36,403 bases of DNA from Candidatus Methylomirabilis sp. (GTDB taxonomy: Bacteria > DYJV01), in the NCBI GenBank assembly GCA_020722945.1, contig DYJV01000021.1, positions 1 to 36,403 on the forward strand, written 5' to 3'. The position numbers were made by a program, and so were the translations under genes. The notes below the pieces were generated by a model that saw only the letters and a list, made by a program, of their open reading frames with translations, was not told the DNA's origin and did no database searches. This document shows positions 25,134 through 34,300 of this stretch, piece by piece (position 1 is the first letter of the stretch; the number at the start of each line of letters is the position of its first letter).

Positions 25134-25876
25134 TGGCAAAGCTTTACCTTGTTGGGTGTGGCCCGGGAGATAGAGAGTTAATAACCAAAAAGGGTGAAAA
25201 TATACTCAAAAACTCTGAAATAATATTTTACTTCCCACCATTTGATAAGATCTTTGCCGATGTTATACAAAACAAGGAGAGTTATTTTTATTTCGATTTT
25301 AAATTTGAAGATATAAAAAACATCATTGAAAAAGCTCTTAAAGAGGATAAAAATGTAAGTTTTATGGTGCCGGGAGATTTCTCAATATTTTCACCCTTCT
25401 CATCTTTTATCAACTATTTTAACGAAAAAACAGAGATAATATCAGGAATCGGTTTTTTCAATTATCTTGCAGCAAGGGTAAAAAAACTTCTTAATCCATC
25501 GTCCACAGTAAACCAGATTACAATTTTAAACACAAAAGTTCTTAAAGAGAAACTGAAATATTTTAAATTAGCAGATTTTACAAATTTTACCACAACTATG
25601 ATCATCTATATGAATGACATACAATTATCAGAGTTGAAAACAGAGCTTTTAAAGGTATATAATAAAAATACAGCAATATTAATAGGCTACAAATTAGCTC
25701 TTGAAAATGAAGAAATTTTTGTTGGAAATCTTGGGAATATTGAGGAGATTGTAAATAAAAGAGAGCTCAACCCCAAATTCACTACAATCATTATAGGAGA
25801 GATAGGTCAACTGCCTTCAAATATAGAGTGGTGGGACAACAAAGTTGACGAAATCAGGAGAGGAAAAGATAGTTAG
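25133..25876 (+). CDS. SAM-dependent tetrapyrrole methylase family protein
   Basis: 247 residues. The start LYLVGCGPGDRELITKKG is the SAM-binding GxGPGD/ELLT motif of cobalamin/siroheme methylases, and FMVPGDFSIFSP and IISGIGFFNYLAA match the second and third conserved blocks. It could be CobI/CbiL-like or CobM/CbiF-like, but no cobalamin gene is next to it. Sequence is divergent: the GDP of block two reads GDF, and the usual serine-rich PGxS block reads SGIG, so it may act on another substrate or be weakly active. Coupled to thiL by TAATG. Its stop overlaps tadA by 4 bases, convergently. Confidence 0.75.
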   Translation: MAKLYLVGCGPGDRELITKKGENILKNSEIIFYFPPFDKIFADVIQNKESYFYFDFKFEDIKNIIEKALKEDKNVSFMVPGDFSIFSPFSSFINYFNEKTEIISGIGFFNYLAARVKKLLNPSSTVNQITILNTKVLKEKLKYFKLADFTNFTTTMIIYMNDIQLSELKTELLKVYNKNTAILIGYKLALENEEIFVGNLGNIEEIVNKRELNPKFTTIIIGEIGQLPSNIEWWDNKVDEIRRGKDS

Positions 25877-26340
25877 ATATCTTTACAACGTAATTTTTTA
25901 AAGAAATCTTTCATAAGATTTTTCAGCTCATCTTCAAATATCCCATAATCATATTCAACTTTATGATTAAATTTTATATCAAAAAGATTTGCCTTGCTCA
26001 CAACACCACCAAATTTTGGCTCTGTAATACCAAACACGACTCTCCCTACTCTAAAATGCAAAATTGCACCTGCACACATAACACAAGGTTCAAGAGTTGT
26101 ATATAGAGTGGCATCGTAAAGTCTCCAATCTCCTATGATTTGAGATGCTTTCTCCATTGCAAGAATTTCTGCATGAAGAGTAGGATTTGATTTCTCCTCT
26201 TTACGATTGTGCCCATACGAAATAATGGCATCATCAATAACAATCATAGCAGCAACAGGAACATCTCCAGAACATCCTGCTATCTTTGCTACTTCAAAAA
26301 GCTTCCCCATATAAAAAATATCATATTTTGAGATAGACAT
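25873..26340 (-). CDS. tadA: tRNA-specific adenosine deaminase TadA
   Basis: 155 residues. It converts A34 to inosine in tRNA-Arg(ACG), needed to read CGN codons. The cytidine-deaminase zinc site is complete: His56-Ala-Glu58 (catalytic Glu) and Pro85-Cys86-x2-Cys89 (PCVMCAG). RVVFGITEPKFGG and the basic C-terminal helix (LMKDFFKKLR) fit TadA rather than free-base deaminases. The ribosome-binding site is weak. Convergent with the methylase gene; 128 bases separate its start from the tRNA-Cys 3' end upstream, with no obvious promoter in 26341-26467, so readthrough from the tRNA unit is possible. Confidence 0.93.
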   Translation of the reverse strand: MSISKYDIFYMGKLFEVAKIAGCSGDVPVAAMIVIDDAIISYGHNRKEEKSNPTLHAEILAMEKASQIIGDWRLYDATLYTTLEPCVMCAGAILHFRVGRVVFGITEPKFGGVVSKANLFDIKFNHKVEYDYGIFEDELKNLMKDFFKKLRCKDI

Positions 26341-26467
26341 TATAGAAATACAACCTTAAGATTTTAAATAATAATTGATAAACTATTAAATTTAGGGGTT
26401 TTTACCTTTGGATGTAAAATTCGATTTTATATTTCTATTATTTAATTTTTCGAGATGATTTTAAAAA

Positions 26468-26538
<71 letters not shown>

Positions 26539-26569
26539 AAAAAAAATTTTAAAGGGGGAATCAGGTAAG

Positions 26570-26641
<72 letters not shown>

Positions 26642-26655
26642 ATAAAGTGTTGCAC

Positions 26656-26684
26656 TGTATAGCATCAATAAATTTTAAAGTCAA
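26656..26684 (-). promoter_or_regulatory. promoter of the tRNA-Gly/tRNA-Cys unit
   Basis: Minus strand: TTGACT (26679-26684), 17 bases, TATACA (26656-26661). Transcription would start about 8 bases before tRNA-Gly. Confidence 0.7.
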
Positions 26685-26767
26685 CAATAAGTTTGACTTA
26701 TATTAAAAAATTTTTAACTTATCCCTGAATATAAAAAGAGTGTAGAATACAAGAAAAAGAAGTTAGG

Positions 26768-27613
26768 TTAATCTTTAAATTTTAACTCTATTGCACCCTT
26801 ACTGCATACATTTATACATTCAAGACACCTTATGCAATCGTGATCAATAGGAATCTCTTTAAAAGATAGGGACATTGGACAAACTTTTACACACTTCATA
26901 CAGGAGTTGCAACTGCTCTTTATCTTATTCAGTTTTAAAATAGAATATTTGTTAAAAATTGAATAAATTGCACCCAAAGGGCATAAAAATCTGCAAAAAG
27001 GTCTTTTTATAAATAAAAAACTGAATAAAAGGATAGATAAGAAGATAATTTTATAAAAATATAAAAAACCTATCATCTTTTTCAATGATGGGATTAGAAA
27101 AGGGAGAATTACCCCACCCTCAAGTGTCCCAACAGGACATATATATTTACAGAAGTATGGCTCTCCATAACCAAAGTTATCAACAAAAATCATAGGGAAG
27201 AGGATAACTGTTAAGAGAAGTATAATAAATTTTAATATTTTGAGTTTATTGATATGAAAATTAAACTTTCTTGAGGGTATTTTGTAGATTATATCCTGCA
27301 AAAACCCAAATGGGCAGACCCAACCGCAAGCTACTCTTCCACCCAAAATTCCTATGCTTCCAAGAAACCCAAAAATATAAAAACCAAAAATAGGTTTACC
27401 AAGTGAGAGATTTAGCTTCAATGACAAGAAAATACTCTGTATTGCTCCTATAGGACAAGATAGAAGAGAAAAAGGGCATGAATAGCAATTAAGACCCGGT
27501 GAACAGAAATATTTTAGTTTACCTTGATAAATAGTGCCTTTAAAAAGGGAGTAGATGTAACTATTATTAAGCAAAAGTGCTATAAATTGAAAGATTCTTC
27601 TCTTAACCTGCAT
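26768..27613 (-). CDS. NapH-like membrane polyferredoxin (4Fe-4S) protein
   Basis: 281 residues with about five membrane segments and many cysteines. Near the N-terminus CSPGLNCYSCPFSLLSCPIG (Cys37-Cys53) precedes helix one; CGWVCPFG (Cys96, Cys100), CKYICPVG (155, 159) and CRFLCPLG (207, 211) lie at membrane edges, as in NapH/CcoG-type proteins. The C-terminus holds two classic 4Fe-4S motifs: CNSCMKCVKVCP (235-245) and CIRCLECINVC (260-270). It should pass electrons between the quinone pool or cytosolic donors and a periplasmic or membrane acceptor; the partner is not known. Start sits four bases after the stop of a 45-residue CXXC gene, with no good ribosome-binding site, so the pair is probably translationally coupled. 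Confidence 0.85.
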   Translation of the reverse strand: MQVKRRIFQFIALLLNNSYIYSLFKGTIYQGKLKYFCSPGLNCYSCPFSLLSCPIGAIQSIFLSLKLNLSLGKPIFGFYIFGFLGSIGILGGRVACGWVCPFGFLQDIIYKIPSRKFNFHINKLKILKFIILLLTVILFPMIFVDNFGYGEPYFCKYICPVGTLEGGVILPFLIPSLKKMIGFLYFYKIIFLSILLFSFLFIKRPFCRFLCPLGAIYSIFNKYSILKLNKIKSSCNSCMKCVKVCPMSLSFKEIPIDHDCIRCLECINVCSKGAIELKFKD

Positions 27614-27617
27614 AGTA

Positions 27618-27755
27618 TCACTTTATCCCGATGCAACTCAAACATACAGAGATAGCTTTTTGATATACTATTTGATCCTCTTTAAATTTTATCCCTATAA
27701 ATATAAGGGATATAAAAATAATCAGAAGGAGTCCCTTACTCAATAATTTTTTCAT
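27618..27755 (-). CDS. 45-residue membrane-anchored CXXC protein (CD1871A-like)
   Basis: Found by reading the minus strand between the two larger genes. It begins ATG AAA AAA TTA TTG inside the last 20 bases of the CNNM-type gene and ends at TGA four bases before the NapH-like start. One N-terminal hydrophobic segment (about 5-22) is followed by a short charged part and a C-terminal ISVCLSCIGIK, a CXXC with the ending I-G-I-K. This resembles, from memory, the small CD1871A-type CXXC proteins that end in a CLxCIGIG motif and sit beside NapH-like Fe-S proteins. The cysteines could carry a thiol-disulfide or a metal. Ribosome-binding site weak. The gene is short, but motif, overlap and position support it. 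Confidence 0.75.
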   Translation of the reverse strand: MKKLLSKGLLLIIFISLIFIGIKFKEDQIVYQKAISVCLSCIGIK

Positions 27756-29025
27756 CGTCCAATATATCAACTTGTAACTTTTTTATAGCAAATTTTTCCA
27801 TTTTGAGAACAGTAAAATTAAATTTTCCATACCTTCCGCTATCACCCTCTTTTGCAAGATAGCCAACCAATGAAATAAAGAAACCAGCAAGGGTAAACTC
27901 ATCTTCATACGGCAAATCTGCAAGAAATATTTCGTTAAACTTTTTAATAGAGAAATCTCCATCAATAATATACTTCTTCTCATTTATCTTCTCTATCCTT
28001 TCACCCTCTTCGTCAAATTCATCCTGTATTTCACCTACTATCTCTTCTAAAATATCCTCCAGAGTAACAATACCTTCAAACCCGCCATATTCGTCAACAA
28101 CAATCCCAATATGAATATTGTTTTGCTTCATCTTTTTTAGAAGATACTCAACTTTTGTAAATTCAGAAGTATAATAAACTTTCTGAAGACAAGCTTTAAT
28201 GTCATCTTTTGATATATTTTTTCTTTCAGCAATAAATTTAAGAAGTTTCTTTGTATGGAGTATCCCTATAATATTGTCAACACTCCCCTCATAAACAGGG
28301 TATCTTGAATAATTATGTGCATTTATTAGTGTGAATATCTCTTCCATACTATCATTGAGGTCAATGGCTAAAACCTCTATTCTCGGGATCATTATATCTT
28401 TGGCAATAAAATTCCCAATTTCAAGGAGATTATTGAGCATTTTCCTCTTTTCAGGGTCTATAAACCCACTACTCTCACCAGTTATAAATATGGTTTTGAG
28501 CTCATCTTTAGATATATTTGTGTTGTCTTTTTTGATATCAATAGAGAACATCTTCATTAATAACTTGATAAGGTAGGTTATAAAGATAATAAAAGGTTTA
28601 AGGATAAAAATCATCTTCTCTATTATATGAACAGAAAAAAAAGCAACCTTTTGAGGATAGGTGGAGGAGTAAATTTTAGGTGTTATCTCTGAAAATATCA
28701 GAATAACAAATGTAACGACAATAGTAGAGAGTATAACCCCTGTATTCCCAAGATATTTGATAAAGAGATATGTAGAAATAGAGGATGCAGCAATATTAAC
28801 AAGATTGTTCCCAAAAAGCACTGAAGTAATTAAGGTTTCTTTATCTTTTAATAAATTATAAATCTTTGTTGCATTTTTGTCACCCTGCCTTACAAGGTGA
28901 TATAATTTGAATTTATTAAGTGCAAAGAACGATGTTTCTGAACCTGAAAAAAACGCTGATAGAAGTATCAGGATAAGGAAAATTAGAAGATACAATATAT
29001 CAAGATACATCGATGGGTCATCCAT
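27736..29025 (-). CDS. CNNM/CorC-type membrane protein (DUF21, CBS pair, CorC/HlyC domain)
   Basis: 429 residues. DUF21/CNNM transmembrane domain (about 8-185, four hydrophobic segments, with SAFFSGSETSFFALN and FGNNLVNIAASSIST as signature), then two CBS repeats (about 200-320, including MIPRIEVLAIDLN and VVDEYGGFEGIVTLEDILEEIVGE), then a CorC/HlyC domain (about 340-420). The family is tied to Mg2+/Co2+ handling, probably Mg2+ efflux, although often annotated as hemolysin. AAGGGA lies before the ATG. Possible promoter at 29063-29091. The small CXXC gene overlaps its 3' end, so the three minus-strand genes down to 26768 may form one transcript. Confidence 0.9.
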   Translation of the reverse strand: MDDPSMYLDILYLLIFLILILLSAFFSGSETSFFALNKFKLYHLVRQGDKNATKIYNLLKDKETLITSVLFGNNLVNIAASSISTYLFIKYLGNTGVILSTIVVTFVILIFSEITPKIYSSTYPQKVAFFSVHIIEKMIFILKPFIIFITYLIKLLMKMFSIDIKKDNTNISKDELKTIFITGESSGFIDPEKRKMLNNLLEIGNFIAKDIMIPRIEVLAIDLNDSMEEIFTLINAHNYSRYPVYEGSVDNIIGILHTKKLLKFIAERKNISKDDIKACLQKVYYTSEFTKVEYLLKKMKQNNIHIGIVVDEYGGFEGIVTLEDILEEIVGEIQDEFDEEGERIEKINEKKYIIDGDFSIKKFNEIFLADLPYEDEFTLAGFFISLVGYLAKEGDSGRYGKFNFTVLKMEKFAIKKLQVDILDDEKIIE

Positions 29026-29062
29026 TTAAATCCCTTCATAAAAAATTTTATTGCAAATTTTA

Positions 29063-29091
29063 TGTTTATACCTTTTAAAAAATAATGTCAA
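29063..29091 (-). promoter_or_regulatory. possible promoter of the CNNM-type gene
   Basis: Minus strand TTGACA (29086-29091) followed at 17 bases by TAAACA (29063-29068), or at 15 bases by TATAAA (29065-29070). It sits between the manC-type gene and the CNNM-type gene. Confidence 0.45.
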
Positions 29092-29110
29092 CATTGATAA
29101 AAATAAACCT

Positions 29111-30508
29111 CTATCTTCCATAAGAATCTTCCAATCTTACAATATCATCCTCCTCTACATATTCACCAACCTGAACTTCAATTATCTCAAGTGGAATCTT
29201 GCCCGGATTCTCAAGGCGATGATTTGTAGATTTGGGAACATATATACTTTCATTCTCATGTATAAAATATTGCTCTTCACCTCTTGTAACTTTGGCTGTC
29301 CCTTTTACAACAACCCAATGCTCACTTCTGTGAAAATGCTTCTGCAGACTCAACTTTTCACCTGGAGCAACAGATATTCTTTTTATCTTGTATCTATCAG
29401 CCTCTTCAAGTGTCTTGTAGTAACCCCAAGGTCTATCAACCTTTGTATGAATATCTGCCAAAAAGGAGATATCTCTCCGCTCAGATATAATTTTGACAAC
29501 ATCTTTAACCCTCTGAGATTCACCCCTTTTAGCTAAAAGGATAGAATCATCTGTGGATATAAGGATAATATCCTCCACACCTATCGAAGCAATAACTTTA
29601 TCTTCTGTTATAAAGATTGAATTTTTGGTGTCAATAGATATAGCATTCCCTATTGTAACATTATTTTGAGAATCTTTTGGAAGTATATCAAAAAGTGTAT
29701 CCCAAGAACCGATATCTGACCACTTAATATCAAGAGGCAAAACTGATACATTGTCATGCTTCTCCATCACAGCATAATCTATCGAGATAGCTGGAATTTT
29801 AGAGAAATTGGATAAAAAATCAGAGTATGATAAATCCATTAGATTTCCTGCTTCTGGGAGATATCGCTTTAACGCATCTACTATTACATCATATCTAAAC
29901 CCAAACATACCTGAATTCCAGAGATACTCACCCGATTCAAGATATTTTTGTGCAGTTTCTATATCAGGTTTTTCAACAAATTTATCAACAGTAAAGAGTC
30001 CAAGTGAAGAATCAAGAATACCACCTTTTTTAATGTAACCATACCCTGTATCAGGAGTATCAGGCTTTATTCCAAAAGTAACAACCCCTTTGTAACAGGC
30101 AGCTTCATTGCTCTTTTTTAAATAATCTACAAAAAGATCATCGGAAGTTATCATATGATCAGAGGGGGAAAAAAAGATCACCTCAGCATCATTTATTCCA
30201 ACTTTATCCTTCAAATACTTTGCAGACAATGCTATTGCAGCGGCAGTATTGCGAGCTTCTGGTTCGAAAATAAGAGCAATCTGATCTTTCAAATTTAACT
30301 CTTTAAGCTGCTCTATAACAAGAAATTTTTGATCAGAATTTGTTACGAGGAATATATCTTCAGAATTTACATAATTGAGGAACCTTAAAATACTCTTTTG
30401 AAGGAATGAATACTCCTGATTAATTTTTAAGAACTGCTTAGGATAACTTCTCCTCGATAATGGCCATAGCCTTGTGCCACTGCCCCCGCATAGAATAACA
30501 ACTTTCAT
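29111..30508 (-). CDS. manC: mannose-1-phosphate guanylyltransferase / mannose-6-phosphate isomerase
   Basis: 465 residues, bifunctional type. The N-terminal nucleotidyltransferase has CGGSGTRLWPLSRRSYPKQF (residues 7-26; the usual first residue is Ala, here Cys), which binds GTP and mannose-1-phosphate, and FSPSDHMI. The C-terminal cupin (about 345-465) has LSLQKHFHRSEHWVVVKGTA and YVPKSTNHRLENP, the metal-dependent isomerase site. Together they make GDP-mannose from fructose-6-phosphate via mannose-6-phosphate, for surface polysaccharide or LPS sugars. GGGGAGAT precedes the ATG, nine bases after the SurA-like stop. Cotranscription with mfd and the SurA-like gene is likely. The glycosyltransferase at 9.1 kb may use such sugars; not shown. 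Confidence 0.9.
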   Translation of the reverse strand: MKVVILCGGSGTRLWPLSRRSYPKQFLKINQEYSFLQKSILRFLNYVNSEDIFLVTNSDQKFLVIEQLKELNLKDQIALIFEPEARNTAAAIALSAKYLKDKVGINDAEVIFFSPSDHMITSDDLFVDYLKKSNEAACYKGVVTFGIKPDTPDTGYGYIKKGGILDSSLGLFTVDKFVEKPDIETAQKYLESGEYLWNSGMFGFRYDVIVDALKRYLPEAGNLMDLSYSDFLSNFSKIPAISIDYAVMEKHDNVSVLPLDIKWSDIGSWDTLFDILPKDSQNNVTIGNAISIDTKNSIFITEDKVIASIGVEDIILISTDDSILLAKRGESQRVKDVVKIISERRDISFLADIHTKVDRPWGYYKTLEEADRYKIKRISVAPGEKLSLQKHFHRSEHWVVVKGTAKVTRGEEQYFIHENESIYVPKSTNHRLENPGKIPLEIIEVQVGEYVEEDDIVRLEDSYGR

Positions 30509-30517
30509 CTATCTCCC

Positions 30518-31366
30518 CTATTTTGTGGAATCATTGTCAAAATTTACTAATACATCTATTTTTGATAGCTCTTTTAGTGAATCAACATACTCTTTGAGCA
30601 GATCTTTCTCTTTACCCTTTTTAAGCTCCTCAAATATCTCCCCTTTAACTTTTTCAAAAGGTAAAATTTCACCCTTCACTCTATTTAATAATTTAAAAAC
30701 ATAATAACCATTCTCAAGAAGAATAATATTTTGACTATACTCACCTTTTTTTAAATTTTTAAGTTGATTTGCCACTCTTATATCCAATGTATCTAATTTT
30801 TTATCTTCAACTTTCTCAACTATATATTCTGAAGAATTTTTAGGCAAGATAGATTTACTTTGAAATATAGATGCAGCGGTATAATCCCTGAATATAAACT
30901 GCTCATACGTCATCAAATCTGGAGAGTAATATTTGTTGCTATTCTTAATATAAAAATTATACGCTTCATCTTCAGTAATATTTATAGAGTTCTTTATTTT
31001 AGATTCAATCAACGCATTAATAATAACATCTCTCTCAAAACTTTCAACAGCCTGTTTTACCCCTTGAGTATTTTCAAGACCAAGTCTCTTTGCCTCTTGG
31101 TATAGAAGAGATTTGGTAATAAGATTGTCAATAAATTGTTTCTTTTTGGAGCTATCTTTTAGTAGCTCACGTAAATTTTGAGGAAGCTTCTTCTCTTCAC
31201 GTTCATAGTCAGATTTGGTTATTGGGATACCGTTGATACGTGCATATACAACATCATCACCCTTTTTAACACTCCCAACAACTCTCTCCTTTCTCATCTC
31301 CTGTTCACAAGAAATGAGCATAAAAGTAACAACTACACATAAAAATAAAGATAATTTTGATGTCAT
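30518..31366 (-). CDS. SurA/PpiD-like periplasmic lipoprotein chaperone
   Basis: 282 residues. The signal ends in LISC (Cys20), a clear lipobox, so the protein is lipid-anchored. The N-terminal domain has INGIPITKSDYEREEKKLP, then FIDNLITKSLLYQEAKRLGL and a stretch around ITEDEAYNFYIKNSNKY, all features of SurA/PrsA chaperone arms. A parvulin-like segment (about 150-235, GEYSQNIILLENGYYVFKLL) is present but short and lacks clear catalytic histidines, so isomerase activity is doubtful. Role: helping outer-membrane proteins fold. Starts directly after the mfd stop (TAG ATG). mfd followed by a peptidylprolyl-isomerase-like gene is a pairing I associate with several phyla. Confidence 0.8.
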   Translation of the reverse strand: MTSKLSLFLCVVVTFMLISCEQEMRKERVVGSVKKGDDVVYARINGIPITKSDYEREEKKLPQNLRELLKDSSKKKQFIDNLITKSLLYQEAKRLGLENTQGVKQAVESFERDVIINALIESKIKNSINITEDEAYNFYIKNSNKYYSPDLMTYEQFIFRDYTAASIFQSKSILPKNSSEYIVEKVEDKKLDTLDIRVANQLKNLKKGEYSQNIILLENGYYVFKLLNRVKGEILPFEKVKGEIFEELKKGKEKDLLKEYVDSLKELSKIDVLVNFDNDSTK

Positions 31367-34300
31367 CTACAATATCTCTTTTAATATTTGGTCAGCTTCA
31401 GAATATTTTCTCTGCAATGTATCACTTTTAAGATTAATTTTCAACGAGTTTTGGGATAAAAACATAAATCTTTTATCACCTTTTACAACCTTCTCTAAGA
31501 CTTTTTTTGGATCTATCTTACTTTTACTGTCAATGGTCAATATCAGAAAAGTATCCTTTATCTCTATTTTCTGAAGCATCAATTTTTTTGAAAGTATCTT
31601 AAAATAAAATATATTTATTAGATTATCCGCCTCTTCTGGCAATCTACCATATTTATCCTCAATATCAACTCTTATCTCCTCTAATTGGGAATATTCATCA
31701 GAAACTGCAAGTTTTTTGTAGTAATAAAGCCTCTCTTTATCGTCAGAGATAAAGTTTTCAGGGAAAGAAACAGATGAATCGTAAATTATATCTGGTTCAA
31801 ATTCATCCTCAGTCACTATCTCACCCTTTAATCTGTTGATACTCTTTTCAAGCATATCCATGTAGTATTCAAACCCAACAGACAGCAAGTTCCCCGACTG
31901 CTCCTTACCAAAAAGGTTGCCTGCTCCTCTTATCTCAAGATCACTCATTGCAAGTTTGAATCCTTGACTTAAACCAGAATGAGTTTGGAGGATTTTTAAT
32001 CTCTTTAAAGCAAGAGGCTGAATAAGCTCCTCCGAAGGGACAATCAGATAGGCGTAAGATTTTAAATTACTTCGGCCAACTCTGCCTCTTAACTGATAAA
32101 GCTGCGATAAACCAAAATTATCAGCTCGATTTATCAGTATTGTGTTTACATTGCGGTTATCAAGCCCCGATTCTATGATGCTGCTAGATAAAAGAAGGTC
32201 ATACTTTGCATCAATAAAATCTTTATAAATATTTTCAAGTTCACTTCTATTCATCTGTCCATGAGCAACAGCAATTTTTATTTCAGGAACAAGATTTTTC
32301 AGGAAATCACCCATACTAAATATAGATTTTACTCTGTTATGAACAAAATAAACCTGCCCACCCCTCTCTTTCTCTTTTAAGATAGCACTCCTTATAACAC
32401 TCTTTTTAAATCTTACTATATGGGTTTCTATACTTTGCCTTTCAGCAGGTGGAGTATTTATAACTGATAGGTCTTTTACTCCGAGGAAAGACATCTGCAA
32501 AGTTCTTGGGATAGGTGTCGCTGTCATTGACAAAACATCTATACTCTTCTTTAATAATTTTAACTTCTCTTTATGATTAACACCAAATTTATGCTCTTCA
32601 TCAACTATCAGAAAACCAAGATTTTTAAATTTGACATCATCCTGTAATAATCTATGTGTCCCTACAACAATATCAATCTTACCTGATGCAAGGTTTTCAA
32701 GCACCAAACCTTGCTCCCTTTTTGTTTGAAATCTTGAAAGCATATCCACAACAAAAGGGTATCCAGAAAATCTATCTTTAAGATTTTTATAATGTTGGAG
32801 GGCAAGTATGGTAGTGGGAACAAGAAATCCAACCTGATAACCATTTAAGACAGCTTTTAAAGACGCCCTTATAGCAACTTCAGTTTTACCATATCCAACA
32901 TCACCACAGAGGAGTCTATCCATAGGGTAATCAGCATCCATATCAGAAAAAACATCATCAATAGCTTTCTGCTGATCAGGAGTTTCTTCAAAATCCCATT
33001 GGAGTGAAAACTCTTCAATAAGATTTTCATTACCCTTAAATGAGATACCTTTAATTAATTTTCTTGATGCGTATAATTCAAGTAACTCTTTGGCAACAGA
33101 TTCAACAGCCTTTTTTACACTCTCTTTTACTTTAGCCCATCTCTCTCCACCAAGCTTGTCAGGGGATGGAAGATGACCCTCTTCACCAACATATTTCTGA
33201 AGTAGATTTATCTTCTCAATAGGGATATAAAGTCGATCTTTATTCAGATATTCAAGAATGATAAACTCTTTAATACTACCTGAAATATCTATCCTCTTAA
33301 GACCTTTGAAATTCCCTATACCATGCTGGATGTGGACAACAAAATCATCCTCTTTAAGCTCTGAAAATTGTTGCAACGAATGTTCGCTAATTTCAAATTT
33401 TTTATAAGGTTGAGACTTTTTACCAAAAATATCTTGCTCGGTAATAATTACAACTTTAAGTAGCTCGCTTTTAAATCCATTTATACCATCTCCGTTTATA
33501 AAAGCTATTCTATCCCTTCTATCAATATAGGTAGATAGCAAATCGTGCTCTGATTCATAAAATTTATATTTTCTACTCGCAAGCAAATTCTTTATATTGT
33601 CAGACTTCACTTTGTCATTAAAGAAAAAATATATCCTACTCTCATCTTTCAAATTTTTCTCTATATCATCAAAGAGTGGATGAAAATGATCCTCTTTTTG
33701 GGCAAGTATCTTTTTTCTCATATTTTTAAGATTACTACTCCCAATATCTATCGTATTAACACTCTCTTCTGAAAGAAGGAGCTCTTCAAAGAAGATGTCA
33801 CACTTATCAAGAGAGGTGTAGCAATATTCGTAATCAATGAAGTAATCTTGATAAGAAAAGGCATCATACCCATCCGTAGCTATTTCTTCAAAATGTAAAG
33901 ACAAATCGTTGTAGTAATCTTTTAACTTCTTCCTCAAATTGTTGTGGTTAAAGATCAATACTTTTGACTTACTCAACTTAATATAATCGAATATTGTGGA
34001 GTAAGGAGAGACAAGCATTGAAATATTGAGATCTGACTGTTTTAAAGAAAGCTTCTCCTTTAGATAACGCTCATGTTTTGAGGAAGATAACTTATCAAGT
34101 ATAGCTTTTATGTTCTCTTCATTGTAGATAAACTGGCTATTTTGAGGGATTATAAACTCATTAATAACCTCCTCTTTTGACCTTTTTTGATTGTCAGGGT
34201 TAAAAAAGTTAATACCTTCAATTATATTATCAAATAGTGTGATTCTTAAAGGCAATTCAAATATCGGAGTAAATATATCAAATATATCACCCCTAAAAGA

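Noticed and set aside
29051-29536. 161-residue plus-strand frame antisense to the manC-type gene
   Set aside because: Shadow of a clearly recognised gene; no ribosome-binding site and no protein-like pattern.
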